Assembly: GCF_001641265.1 (NCBI RefSeq)
Contig: NW_020167547.1
Location: 1-64,000, forward strand
DNA: 64,000 nt
Origin: Pseudogymnoascus destructans
Lineage: Eukaryota; Ascomycota; Leotiomycetes; Thelebolales; Thelebolaceae
Reading direction: 5' to 3'
The position numbers and the translations under genes are program-made. Position 1 is the stretch's first letter. Every line of letters starts with the position of its first letter. Under the pieces are notes generated by a model, which saw only the letters and a program-made list of their open reading frames with translations, did not search any database and was not told where the DNA came from. Positions 54,260 to 63,865 of this stretch are shown one piece after another.

Positions 54260-55927
54260 ATGAAGGTTTCTTGTCTTATTCTCTTCCTTGGGATCTCAAG
54301 ATGCCACGGGCATCTTGTTGGTCAACCGATCAAAACATCCAGCGGCCCAGTTAGCGGCCACGCAGCGACTGTCAATTCAGATGTCTCTGTATATCTCGGG
54401 ATTCCTTATGCACTACCACCAGTTGGAAATCTGAGATTTATGCCACCGAAGAAATATCATGGTGATAAACCCATTAATGGAAGCAGTATAGTAAGTTTTT
54501 CCCTAATCCTGGCAAATTCGAGAGTATATTCACATTCCAACCCTAGGGATACGCTTGTCCAGCCAACACGCCGTTCGCCGCTCGTGGCAATGATCTCAAC
54601 AAGTACGATATATCTCTTGCAAATCTTACTGCCCAAGGAATTGCAACTCTCTCGGACTTATTTCAAGTTTTGGCAACTTTTAGTGAAGACTGCCTAACTC
54701 TGAATGTCTGGGTTCCCGCTGGTGGGGAATCAGACAAAGCTGTCATGATCTATGTCTATGGGGGCAGTTACACTGGAGGGAGTACTCAGATTGGCTATTA
54801 CGACGGGCAGCATCTCGCAGCCGAACAGGATGTTATTGTCGTCACCCTCAAGTAAGCAATCCGTCATCAAATGACTGGGGGGCAAATTCTAAAACTCTCG
54901 TCTTAGCTACCGGGTCGATATCCTGGGATTCCATGGCGATCCGGAGTCTGAAAATCATAACCCCGGATTCCTTGACCAGCGGATGGCTGTAGAATGGGTA
55001 AGAGACAACATACGCGCTTTTGGCGGCGATTCCTCAAGGTTGACGCTATTCGGCCAATCTGCTGGTTCAGCCTCAGTGGACCACTACGCCTATTCCTATG
55101 CGTCTAACCCCATCGTTTCTGGCTTCATTATGGAGTCTGGTGCTGCTGGTTTTGGAAAAGCCTTGCCATCGAACAATGCCCAAGCATGGTACAGCGTCTC
55201 TGATACTCTTGGTTGCGGCACAAACGTTACTTCTAGCCATCATGATATACTTTCGTGTCTACAAACGAAGGATTTCAAAGAGCTGTTTGCTGCGATTGCG
55301 ATTGGGTCCAACAGCTTCGGTCCCAGCGTCGACGGAATCACGGGCTTTGCCGACTATCCCGCTCTTTCAAAAGCAGGCAAATTTGCCCAACTCCCTGTTT
55401 TGACTGGGAATAACGATTTCGAGACGGGCGCATACATTCCCTTATTTGCTCTCAATGGCGTCACTCAAGACCATCAATTCTGGGTTGATTACACTAATAG
55501 GGAGTTTGCGTGCCCTGCAGGCGCACGAGCAAATGTCAGCGCCTCACATGGCCTTCCTATATGGCGTTACCGGTGGTTCGGAAACTTCCCAAACACTCGC
55601 CTGTTCACCAACCCTGATAGCGGCGCCTGGCATTGCTCCGAGATTGCCTTCATTTGGAACACGCTTCCTACCGGACCAGGAATTCCTCCTGATACCGCGG
55701 TGGAGGTTTCGATTAGGGGATATATCCAGGGCGCGTGGGCAGCTTTTGCAAAATCTCCTTGGACTGGGTTGACGAAGTACAGGGGTGGATGGCCTCAATA
55801 TTCACCTTTTGAGCCATCATTGATTAGGTTGGCTTATGATAATGTGACGGGCACGAATGTTGCATCGTCCGGAACTTATGATGAGGCCTGTCTCACGACC
55901 TATCCCATAGGCCATAAAAATCATTGA
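54260..55927 (+). CDS. Secreted type-B carboxylesterase
   Basis: Exons 54260-54490, 54547-54851 and 54907-55927 (introns 56 and 55 bp) give 518 residues. Signal peptide MKVSCLILFLGISRCHGHL. Family hallmarks: YLGIPYALPPVGNLRF, SEDCLTLNVWVP, the oxyanion-hole stretch YVYGGSYTGGS, the nucleophile elbow LFGQSAGSASVDHY, the acidic-residue region TGNNDFETG and the His region SGAWHCSEIAFIWNT. Several N-x-S/T sites suggest glycosylation. The product is an extracellular alpha/beta-hydrolase cleaving carboxylic esters; substrate not predictable. Looks intact; five residues follow the last conserved Cys/Tyr segment. Confidence 0.92.
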
Positions 55928-56283
55928 TAGTACTATAATATTCATCTCGCTGCCCTTCTCTGTTTACTATTGATTATAGACTCGCATTTGGTATGGCTTG
56001 ATACAGCGAGACTCGCCCAGGAACTACATATAATAGCCCGAGGCGCCGGTCATCCCGTCCCATTGATCATTTCACTCGACCAGGTAAATGGGGGTCTCAA
56101 TAGTTTGTGCGATGAAGAATGCACATGACAATTTCGTACGAAGAAAGAAGAATGATTCTTGCATTTCAAATGCTTAAATTAAACCCAAAATTAAGTGTAA
56201 CTTAGGTTGCGCGAATCTATGATCTTCCTCATACAACATTAAGAGATCGACATGCTAGAAAACCTACATAATATACAACTTTA
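55928..56283. other. Intergenic, no gene recognised
   Basis: Nothing supported between the esterase stop and the MITE-like tip. Confidence 0.4.
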
Positions 56284-56325
56284 GTTAACGTACATGTATA
56301 ACGAGTTAAGCAAGTCGGCCACTTT
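56284..56325. repeat. Single MITE tip related to the 48.97 kb foldback element
   Basis: AACGTACATGTATAACGAG followed by AAGCAAGTCGGCC resembles the first 35 bases of the foldback MITE. No matching opposite end is seen nearby, so it is a fragment. Confidence 0.5.
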
Positions 56326-56431
56326 CTACCAACCACATATATATTATATAAATCAATTCAACCACAACGCCTTGAATCAATTCAAACTACTTGGAATTAA
56401 CCATCTTTAGACGTCTCCTAAGCTACCTAAC

Positions 56432-56834
56432 ATGTTGAAAATTATGGCTAGTTTAGCTACAGTTGCCACAGCGCTAAGTATGTAGCTAAGCCCCCCCTAT
56501 ACAACTACCCTCCCTATATATATTCTCCCTCTTAGCATCAACCATACCCCTTTCTAGCTGTATCGCATCTGCTTTAGGTGCCGAAAGTGATACTCATGTT
56601 ACGTTTGTTACAGTTGTTACGGTTGTTACAGTTGTTACGGTTGTTACGGTTGTTATGGTTGTTATGGTTGTTACAGTTGTTACAGTTGTTATGGTTGTTA
56701 CGGTTGTTATGGTTGTTACGGTTGTTATGGTTATTACGGTTGTTATGGTTGTTATGGTTGTTATGGTTGTTATGGTTGTTATGGTTGTTATGGTTGTTAC
56801 AGTTGTTATGGTACTATTCTTTCTAGGCCTTTAG
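56432..56834 (+). pseudogene. Small secreted Val/Thr-repeat protein gene, probably cut off by a LINE
   Basis: ATG 56432. Exon 1 56432-56477, a 58 bp intron (GTATGT...TCTTAG) and exon 2 56536-56834 give 114 residues. A signal-peptide-like start (MLKIMASLATVATALTSTIP) leads to SALGAESDTHVTF and then ~25 repeats of a 9-base unit encoding TVV or MVV until about 56812. From there the sequence is that of the LINE (minus strand GLERIV), so the reading VLFFLGL* is probably not the native end. ACG/ATG alternation between units fits C-to-T mutation. Other frames of the array also stay open, so the coding claim rests on the spliced signal peptide. Function unknown. Confidence 0.5.
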
Positions 56835-57790
56835 AGATGCAGGAGAGGAGGGCGATAGGTCTCTAGGAGTGCAGTGAGGTCCTGTCTTTCTTGCCGACTT
56901 TTGGAAGCATAGCGACTTCTACTAGCTTCTAGTTTTAGGGGAAGTGGTTGACTGCAAGACATCTGTTGTATAGGTTGTGGATTGCAATTTTGATGAGTTC
57001 CTAGCATGCTTTGAGGAGCCGTACAATAACTTAGTCAGTGCCTAGAGAGGTGCTAGAGACTCTGATGGTGTTTCGTTCTGTCTCTAGTAAGATGCCTTGG
57101 TTCTAGGGTAGGTGGCTAGTGCCGTTCTAGCTAGATAGGGGGTCTGTTGGTAGGTCATCTGTGTCGCGAAACCTTTCTAGTATTGATGTCTAGAGGGCTT
57201 CTGCTTTTCCCATTGTAATGGTTTGGCCATTGATTGTTAGTAGTGCGCCTTAAGGTTAGAGGAGAGCTTGTGCCATCTAATGGCTTTGTAGAGTGCCTTG
57301 TCGTCTTTGACGCCATTGATGATATGTTTCTACTAGTCACGTTTGGCCTGGCACACTATGCGGTGGAATTCACATGTGGTTTCAGAGGGGCTGTCCTCTG
57401 TATCGTCTCTATAGAGGAGGTGGCATTAGTGCGCCTCCTGGCACTATGGTGTCCACTATGGGGCTAGGTGGCCTGTTCTACGGTCTGGCTTCCCTACTGT
57501 CTGAATACAGGTGCTAGAGACCTCTGTGATAGCTGTAGCATATCAGTTGATGCATGCTAGGTCCAGTGTGTTAGAGAGCGGTGTTAGGGAGGCAATTCTG
57601 TTCTGGATTAGCCCTGCAAACTTAGGGAGGGCAGAGTCTGGTATCCTGAAATTATGTTGTTTAAGGGGGGTGTGGCTACGTCTAGGTATTATTGTAACCT
57701 GCGTCTCATGGTCAGAACCACTGTGCATGTTAGTGCGGACTGTGGACTGCACAAAAGGTATGTTATAGAAGGTTAGGTCAAGGACGTGGC
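56815..57790 (-). pseudogene. Tad-like LINE remnant: reverse transcriptase and end of endonuclease
   Basis: Minus-strand reading shows the distal part of the endonuclease (SHVLDLTFYNI, QSTVRTNMHSGSDHETQVTI) near 57.6-57.8 kb and RT near 56.8-57.1 kb (RLLKAC*ELIKIAIHNLYNR, VEVAMLPKVGKKDRTS, RPIALLSCISKGLE). Stops are mostly TAG at expected Trp. The stretch up to 59.09 kb was interrupted by a hAT fragment. Confidence 0.7.
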
Positions 57791-59090
57791 TGTCATACTG
57801 ACATTCGTTGCACTCAGTTTGCTATCAAACTCAAGAGCAAACTTAGAAATCTCCTCCTCAAACCTACAAGTCACTATACATATTTTGGCTTGTCACACCA
57901 ACAACAAGAGCAATACTACTCAACGATTGCTACAACCCTCTATGATTCATTACACGTCATTGCTCCTTAGTTACTGGGCCAATATGACCACATACATATC
58001 TCTACAACCCTCTATGATTCATTACATGACATCACTCCTTAGTTACTGGGCTAATACTACACATGACATATCTCCATCAACTAGAGGCCTAGGAACATGA
58101 ACGATAGCTCCAAAACCTTCTACAACCCTCTATGATTCATTACACATCATGGCTCCTTAGTTACCCACCAGATTGGTTAAGTTATGACTTAATTTGTCTA
58201 TAGGGGTACTCTGACCTTGGACCTCCTTTCACTTCCTATAGGCTAGGAACCTATGAGATGGTTCTATGGGATTCTCTTACGTCGACTACAGTTACCAAGC
58301 CTGGTTAGTCATGGAAAGTCTTGGAAAATGAGAGAACTACACCCCTGTAGCATAAATAGGATTGCCCTTTCCTTAAGAAAGGGCAAGCAGACAATACAGT
58401 AAATCGACTATCACTTCCACGTCTTTTCCAAGCTTCCAAGCATTGATCTTGTTACTCCTTGTTTCTGAAAAGTCAGTGAGGTGCTAACCTCTGACTTATC
58501 CCTGATGTTACGGCTACGGTAACGTGACGTCATGGTTACAGGACCAGGGCCTAGTAACGTGATGTGTGAGTCACAGGGGGCAAGCGGGGTAGGCTGCCAT
58601 GTGATGGGGCTAATGGATAGTTGCAGAAACTAGTGGATATTGGATAGTTGAGCTATCCACGAACTATCCTGAATATCTAGCTATCCGCCAACTATCCAGA
58701 TTACCCATGAGGCACGACGCCACTATATAAGTAGATAGTATTTCCTTAGATAGGAGCCTCGTGCTCAACTCAATATAGTATTGTTTACAATACTGTAACA
58801 TGTTACTTGGAAAGCCTTTATGTCTAATCCCCTGCCTCCTCTGTCAAGTCAACCTTACGCAAGAAACCTCTGTGTCTTCTATTGTTTAGCAGTCAGTGTT
58901 ACACCTGAGTTCTCAGACTCAACATTTGTTACAACTTGTCTAAACCACTCCATTACATCATACACCTGATTGCTGCATTGTGTAATAGTCTAAGCTACGA
59001 CCCTTTGGCTCTGTTTCCTAAGACAGTGTGTTGTCTTAGTAAAATACCCCTTCCTTGGGTGGCTAGATTCTCACATCTGGTGCACCCACG
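57791..59090 (+). mobile_element. hAT fragment inside the LINE
   Basis: Collinear in inverse orientation with 34925-35830: C-terminal transposase remnant (QVTIHILACHTNNKSNTTQ region), direct repeats, and the tip TGGTGCACCCACGATTACAG at about 59078-59095. LINE endonuclease reading continues across it (RAGH then VLDLTF). Confidence 0.7.
58506..58903 (+). repeat. Solo LTR-B (398 bp), TSD CCTGA
   Basis: TGTTACGGCTACGG...AGTCAGTGTTACA with CCTGA on both sides (58501-58505, 58904-58908). The second half, from CACTATATAAGTAG on, is homologous to LTR-A; the first half is different and rich in GATAGTT motifs. Confidence 0.9.
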
Positions 59091-60246
59091 ATTACAGTGG
59101 CCTGCTCTCTAGGTTGGGACTCCTAGGATCCCAATAAAATCCATGCCACTTTCACCTGCCCATCTCGCAAGCTCTGCGCCTTGGTGTACAGCCTGTACTC
59201 CTAGCTCAAACATGTCATGCTAGGCATTGAAGTCGCTACTAATAAGGCAGTGTGGTAGGGGGGCTAGGTGCGTGACGTAGTTGAGCACATGTGGCTAGAG
59301 GGGCTGTCTGTAGGTGGTGAAAATAGCATAGCTGTTGATGTCTGTCCATAGCATGTTGTAGCTTTCCATAGGGTGTTGTTGCTAGGTCTTAAGGCCTGCC
59401 CCTTTTCGTATGTAGGTCATAACCTAGGGTCTCTCTTCTTCCTGTTGTTCTGGATCTATGCTGTCCTAGCTGTCGACTAGTGCATAGCAGTCATATCCTA
59501 GGTGGTTCTAAGTCCTTGAGCTAGGGACGGTGAAAGGTTCTTGTATGCAGACAACGTCTATCTTCTCTAAGAAGGCGAGGTGGAGTGTAGTGATGTGGCC
59601 GGGCGCCCTTTTGCCTATGTTTGCCTAGCAGACCTATAGGTCCCGATTTTTAGGCTATTTGTGGCAGCAGTAGCTGCAGTGTGTAGTGTGTAGTCCTAAC
59701 ATATAGGTGTGTTGGTGGTAGAGTCCATTTCTATGTCCTCTTCCTAGGCACTAGATGGTGTTTCCTCCTAGCTGAAGCTCTAAGCTGAGAGGTCGGCTAG
59801 GTTGAGGCTCCTCTAGGAGGCTGTAGTCCTCTATGGGCATCTGCTAGTGCTAGCTTAGGGGGTGGTGATGCTAGTATCAGTTAGTGTACTAGCGTTTTCA
59901 TAGGCTGTAATTGCTAAGCCCCGTTTCCTTTTAGGTTGGTTAGAGGCAACATTGGTTGCTAGGCCTTGTGTCTAGGGCTGAGGTTGTGACTTAGGGGCAA
60001 TTTCCATAGGGGTGGTGGTGTGTGTGTCTCGGAAGGCCTTGTCTCCCTACTGGCAGAGAGTCAAGCTCCCGTTTGGTAGGCTTGATGATCTTGCCGTTCT
60101 TGCGCTTAGGAGTTGCTAGGCAGTGCTCATGTCTAGCTAGGAAGGTTCTATGGCAGTTGGCGCATCTGGTTTTCTTGGTGCAGTTCAGTCCTATAGGGCC
60201 TATGTGAAGGTCTATGCAAGTGCTGTAGTTGTAGTAGTAGGCATAC
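59091..60246 (-). pseudogene. Tad-like LINE remnant: ORF1 end and endonuclease
   Basis: Minus-strand reading gives a Cys/His cluster (CTKKTRCANCHRTFLARHEHC, near 60.15 kb) and endonuclease-like sequence near 59.55 kb (FLEKIDVVCIQEPFTVPS). Heavily mutated; CTAGG replaces expected CCAGG/CTGG throughout. It is interrupted at 60247 by a solo LTR and continues beyond 62.69 kb. Confidence 0.6.
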
Positions 60247-60767
60247 TGTAACACTGACTTCTAAACAATAGAAGACACAGAGGTTTCTTGCATAACGTTA
60301 ACTTGAGAGAGGAGGCAGGGGATTAGACACAAAGGCTTTCCAAGTAACACATTACAGTATTGTAAAGAATACTATATTGAGTTAAGCACGAAGCTCCTAT
60401 CTAAGGAAATACTATCTACTTATATAGTGGCGTTGTGCCAAAGGGATATCCGTAGATAACATGGATAACATAATATCCATGATATCTAATGTTATCCATC
60501 ACCTGATATTCTGTGGATCCCTATGGATAACAAAGATAAAATAATATCCATGATATCTAATGTTATCCATTACATGACATTCTGTGGATCCCTGTAGATA
60601 ACATAGATATCATAATATCCATGATATCTAATGTTATCCATTAGATGACATTCTGTTGATCCCTGTAGATAACATAGATATCATAATATCCATGATATCC
60701 AATGTTATCCATCACGTGAGGTTGTAGCTGTAAGCGCTAGCCATAGCACTAGCACTTAGCCATAACA
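60247..60767 (-). repeat. Solo LTR-B' (521 bp) with four 71 bp repeats, TSD CATAC
   Basis: Inverted; TGTAACACTGAC...CCATAACA. Left duplication CATAC (60242-60246). The right copy is split as CATA + C by the pogo element. The U3 part holds a 71 bp unit (TAATATCCATGATATCTAAT...) repeated at 60471, 60542, 60613 and 60684. Confidence 0.85.
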
Positions 60768-60771
60768 CATA

Positions 60772-62692
60772 ACGTAAGTCGTGGCGTAACCGGGAGAATG
60801 GCGTAAACGGGATAGTGGGGGAAGACCGACCACGAAGAAAGCGAAAAGTAGAGTATTATTACTTTAGTATTCAACTATAATGCAGCCATATACTTCTTCT
60901 GGGTTCTCATCCTCCTCGACATTCTCGGTTTGGTCAGGTACAGTGATATTTGTCGCTGTACTCTTGCCTTTGGTAGTCGCTTTCTGGGTGGCCTCCTCGG
61001 CCTCAATGACTTGGGAGCGTAATTCCTCTGTAGTTATGTGGAAGTGGCCCTTTAAAATTGCGCATTTCCCTTTGCTCTGTGCTCTCCGTGTTTGTATTAT
61101 CGATCGTAGGTTATCTGCCTCGCGTTGGTGTAAGAAGTTGCGTGTATTAAGTCGCTCAGTCTCATCAGCAAACCGACGGATATATTGAGTAGTGGGTGTG
61201 TTTAGGACTGTACGCGTCTCTAAGGCCGCAACCAGGACAGTGTTCGCTTTGCGCAATGTAGAACAGTCGGGTGGACTACTGTTCTGAAAGACATTGTCAA
61301 AAATATCGTACTCAGTTGGTGTTTTTGGTTGATCATCTGTCACATCTGTCTGTTGGAGCGTCACCATCCGGATCACCCGTTGAGGTTGGAAAGGTTGTAG
61401 ACCAGCACCCCTCCATGCAGATGTAATATTATGAGTAGATAGCGCAATTGCTCTCGCTTTGATGTATGCAGATAGCCATTCTGCTTTTTGTATGCGTGTA
61501 AGTTGCGCTTCATTCAAATGTGAGAGCGCACTTGTGAGATGTTTTTTCAATGGTCCGAAGACTGCAACATCGAGTGGTTGCAACACATGGGAAGTGTGCG
61601 GTGGGAGGACAAGGATAGATATTCGATTTTGCATACAATGGGATATAAAGCCTCCACTTATATGACTGTCGTGGCCATCGCATATGAGTAACCGTTGTTG
61701 TTGCGCTCCATTAGATGTCGCTTTCGCATGCGTTGCTGGTTCAAACACACGTTTTAACCACTCGATGCCATGTAAGTTGCTTGTCCAACCCTTTGTATTA
61801 GCAGAGAAGTGCCATTTATCGATAACCTCAGGAGGGATCCAGTTTTGTAAGATGTTCTGACCCTTGAATATAATAAGAGGGTTAATGGTCGTTCCATCCA
61901 TACAGATACATTCAACAGCAGACACCCATTCCTGCTGGCCTTGGTGTGCCTGGTGACATGTACGGAGTGTAGAATCAACGATGATCCGAGTACACTCCAT
62001 AGTGCCAATCGAAAATCCAGTTTCATCCATGTCATACACGTTGTGTTCTTGTATTCCTAGACGCGCCACAAGGTCCTTGTACGCGTCAAACCACCCCGTT
62101 AACACATCTTTTGTAACTCCACTCATTCTTTGTGCTTCGACCCGTCTGCCTAGTTGGATTTGTAAATGCGGATGTCGTTTTATAAACTGTGGGACCCAGT
62201 CTTGTCCAAGGGGAAAGTTCAGAATCTCTTTGTGATGAGTGTGTTGGGCATGTTGACTGTTAGGGTGCGACAGTTCGAAAACGCGGCATCGGTTGACACG
62301 GATTTCGTCAGCAATATCCCGCAATATACGGTGACTAGGAGCATATCCACTAATTGTTAGCACCTTTATCCACTTTAAAAGTGTCTGCTCTTGCGCTGGC
62401 GATAGCAGTTGTTGTTGTTGTCGAGCTTCTCTCCGTGACAGTTTCCCATTAACGCGTTGAAGGACTGTGTCTGGCCGAAGGTGTAAAGCCTTTGCAGCAC
62501 TGTACGAAGATTTGTATAATCCGGATTTAACTCCAGCAACAGCTTGTGCCAATAAAACTTCTAGTTCTTTGGCTTTCTGACTACGCTTTCGCACCATGTT
62601 GGGGGTTTACATTGGTTTGGTGATACTCTTGATGCTCAATATTCCCCACTATCCTGTTTACGCCATTCTCCTGGTTACGCCACGACTTACGT
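60772..62692 (-). mobile_element. pogo/Tigger-type transposon 2 (1921 bp), apparently intact
   Basis: 49 bp terminal inverted repeats (60772-60820 and 62644-62692, two mismatches) start ACGTAAGTCGTGGCGTAAC. TA lies on both sides (60770-60771, 62693-62694). One full-length transposase gene is inside. Confidence 0.93.
60864..62597 (-). CDS. Intact pogo-type transposase (DDE_1)
   Basis: ATG 62597, 577 residues, no stop or shift. The N-terminal helix-turn-helix is basic (MVRKRSQKAKELEVLLAQAV, YSAAKALHLRPDTVLQRV). A CENP-B-type second DNA-binding part follows (LTISGYAPSHRILRDIADEI). The DDE core is complete: YDMDETGFSIG, LLICDGHDSHISGGF and VLPPHTSHVLQPLDVAVFGP. The rest is a helical tail ending acidic (NVEEDENPEEVYG). 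It would bind the 49 bp ends and cut and paste the element at TA sites. It lacks the RIP-like damage seen in surrounding repeats, so it is recent and may be active. Confidence 0.93.
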   Translation of the reverse strand: MVRKRSQKAKELEVLLAQAVAGVKSGLYKSSYSAAKALHLRPDTVLQRVNGKLSRREARQQQQLLSPAQEQTLLKWIKVLTISGYAPSHRILRDIADEIRVNRCRVFELSHPNSQHAQHTHHKEILNFPLGQDWVPQFIKRHPHLQIQLGRRVEAQRMSGVTKDVLTGWFDAYKDLVARLGIQEHNVYDMDETGFSIGTMECTRIIVDSTLRTCHQAHQGQQEWVSAVECICMDGTTINPLIIFKGQNILQNWIPPEVIDKWHFSANTKGWTSNLHGIEWLKRVFEPATHAKATSNGAQQQRLLICDGHDSHISGGFISHCMQNRISILVLPPHTSHVLQPLDVAVFGPLKKHLTSALSHLNEAQLTRIQKAEWLSAYIKARAIALSTHNITSAWRGAGLQPFQPQRVIRMVTLQQTDVTDDQPKTPTEYDIFDNVFQNSSPPDCSTLRKANTVLVAALETRTVLNTPTTQYIRRFADETERLNTRNFLHQREADNLRSIIQTRRAQSKGKCAILKGHFHITTEELRSQVIEAEEATQKATTKGKSTATNITVPDQTENVEEDENPEEVYGCIIVEY

Positions 62693-62694
62693 TA

Positions 62695-63070
62695 CTAGGT
62701 TCATTTAGCTAGGTTGTAGTATCCTTAACAGCCTAGGTCGTGCCTTGAGATAGCTGTCTTTTTGTCAATTGCCTTTAAGAGCTCGCTAGCATTGAAAAGT
62801 CAGAAGGGCCTGACTAGGGTGAGGAATGATATAATCTAGGTGATTTTCCTAGTCTAGGGGCTGGCCCCATGTCAGGATGGTCGGCAGCTAATGGGCTTGT
62901 TCTTTGTTTAAGCGGAGACTTCGTCATGTAGTGTTAGTGAGTGCATGTCCTATAAGCTGGTGTAGAAGCATGGTACGCAGGCTGACACAAGCCACCCCGG
63001 CTCTAACGCAGCAGCAGAGGCATTACAGTCAGCATAAGGAACAGATGGCATGTTGACCTAGTTGACAAAA
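62695..63070 (-). pseudogene. LINE remnant continuing beyond the pogo/LTR insertion
   Basis: The CTAGG-rich mutated sequence style of 59.1-60.24 kb resumes directly after the split CATAC. No clear domain is readable; probably the upstream part of LINE ORF1. Confidence 0.4.
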
Positions 63071-63631
63071 TGCTGTTGCTTGCAGCAAGAGGTGTACTCC
63101 TAGTCTAGCGCACCACACTAACAGTCACCCTTTTTAGGGACGCTAGCCTCCTCTCTGCTATGGCAGCCCTTAAAGAAGCCAAACTCCATTTCGCTATGCG
63201 CCTCTAGACTATAGAGGCAAGCCACCCTCTCGTCTAGCACATTCAGCCCCCTATGATTAGTAGGGGCAGAGGAGCCGGAACACACCAACGTCCTAAAACC
63301 AAAGTCTAGAGACTAGGACTACTGCAAAGTCTAGAGACTAGGACTACTGCCTAGCATACCTCGGCTACAACTCAACCTACTACACTTCACCACTAGATGT
63401 AGGACAGATCCTATAGGTGGCCAGGACAAGATCACTACGTCAGCCACCTTCAAACAATGGTGGGACCATCTACTACTAACAGATGTCACCATCTTCTCTA
63501 ATGGATCAGAGCAGCACTAAGCAGGCAACAGAAAGGTTGGCTACAGATACGCTATATACTAGAACAGACACTAGATCGCCACAGGGCATGGAGCTATCAA
63601 CCCCTCTTACATGTCTTCGACGCTGAAATTA
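63071..63631 (+). pseudogene. LINE 3' fragment with RNase H-like remnant, opposite orientation
   Basis: Plus-strand reading gives KQWWDHLLLTDVTIFSNGSE, resembling the start of LINE RNase H (..TDGS..), then NRKVGYRYAIY with stops. A 24 bp tandem duplication (AAGTCTAGAGACTAGGACTA) lies at about 63302-63350. Confidence 0.5.
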
Positions 63632-63865
63632 TGTAAAGCGTAAGCCTAAGGTCTCACGGGAGTCCAGGGAACCAGGTCAGGAGGCAGGAAGGTATCGTAT
63701 TCTGTAAGCACAATAGGTCTACGTATACACAGTGACTATTGACTGGAGGCCTTCTTCCGAGGCCTCCAGCCCCTTTTATCCAGGCGCCTTGCGCCCTACT
63801 TTACCGAGCCCTACGGGCCCCACCAAAGGGGCCTCACATGGTGGCACGTGATGGCCTTCCTTACA
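63632..63865 (-). repeat. LTR-C (234 bp), probably 3' LTR of an element running off the window
   Basis: Homologous to the solo LTR at 36158-36396. On the minus strand the adjoining sequence (63866 on) ends in a purine tract AAGAGGGGGGGTAAT directly before TGTAAGG, as expected for a polypurine tract beside a 3' LTR. Confidence 0.75.

Noticed and set aside
56578..56826. Leu/Trp-repeat (WLL) protein
   Set aside because: Another frame of the same nine-base repeat; the frame joined to the spliced signal peptide gives TVV/MVV instead.
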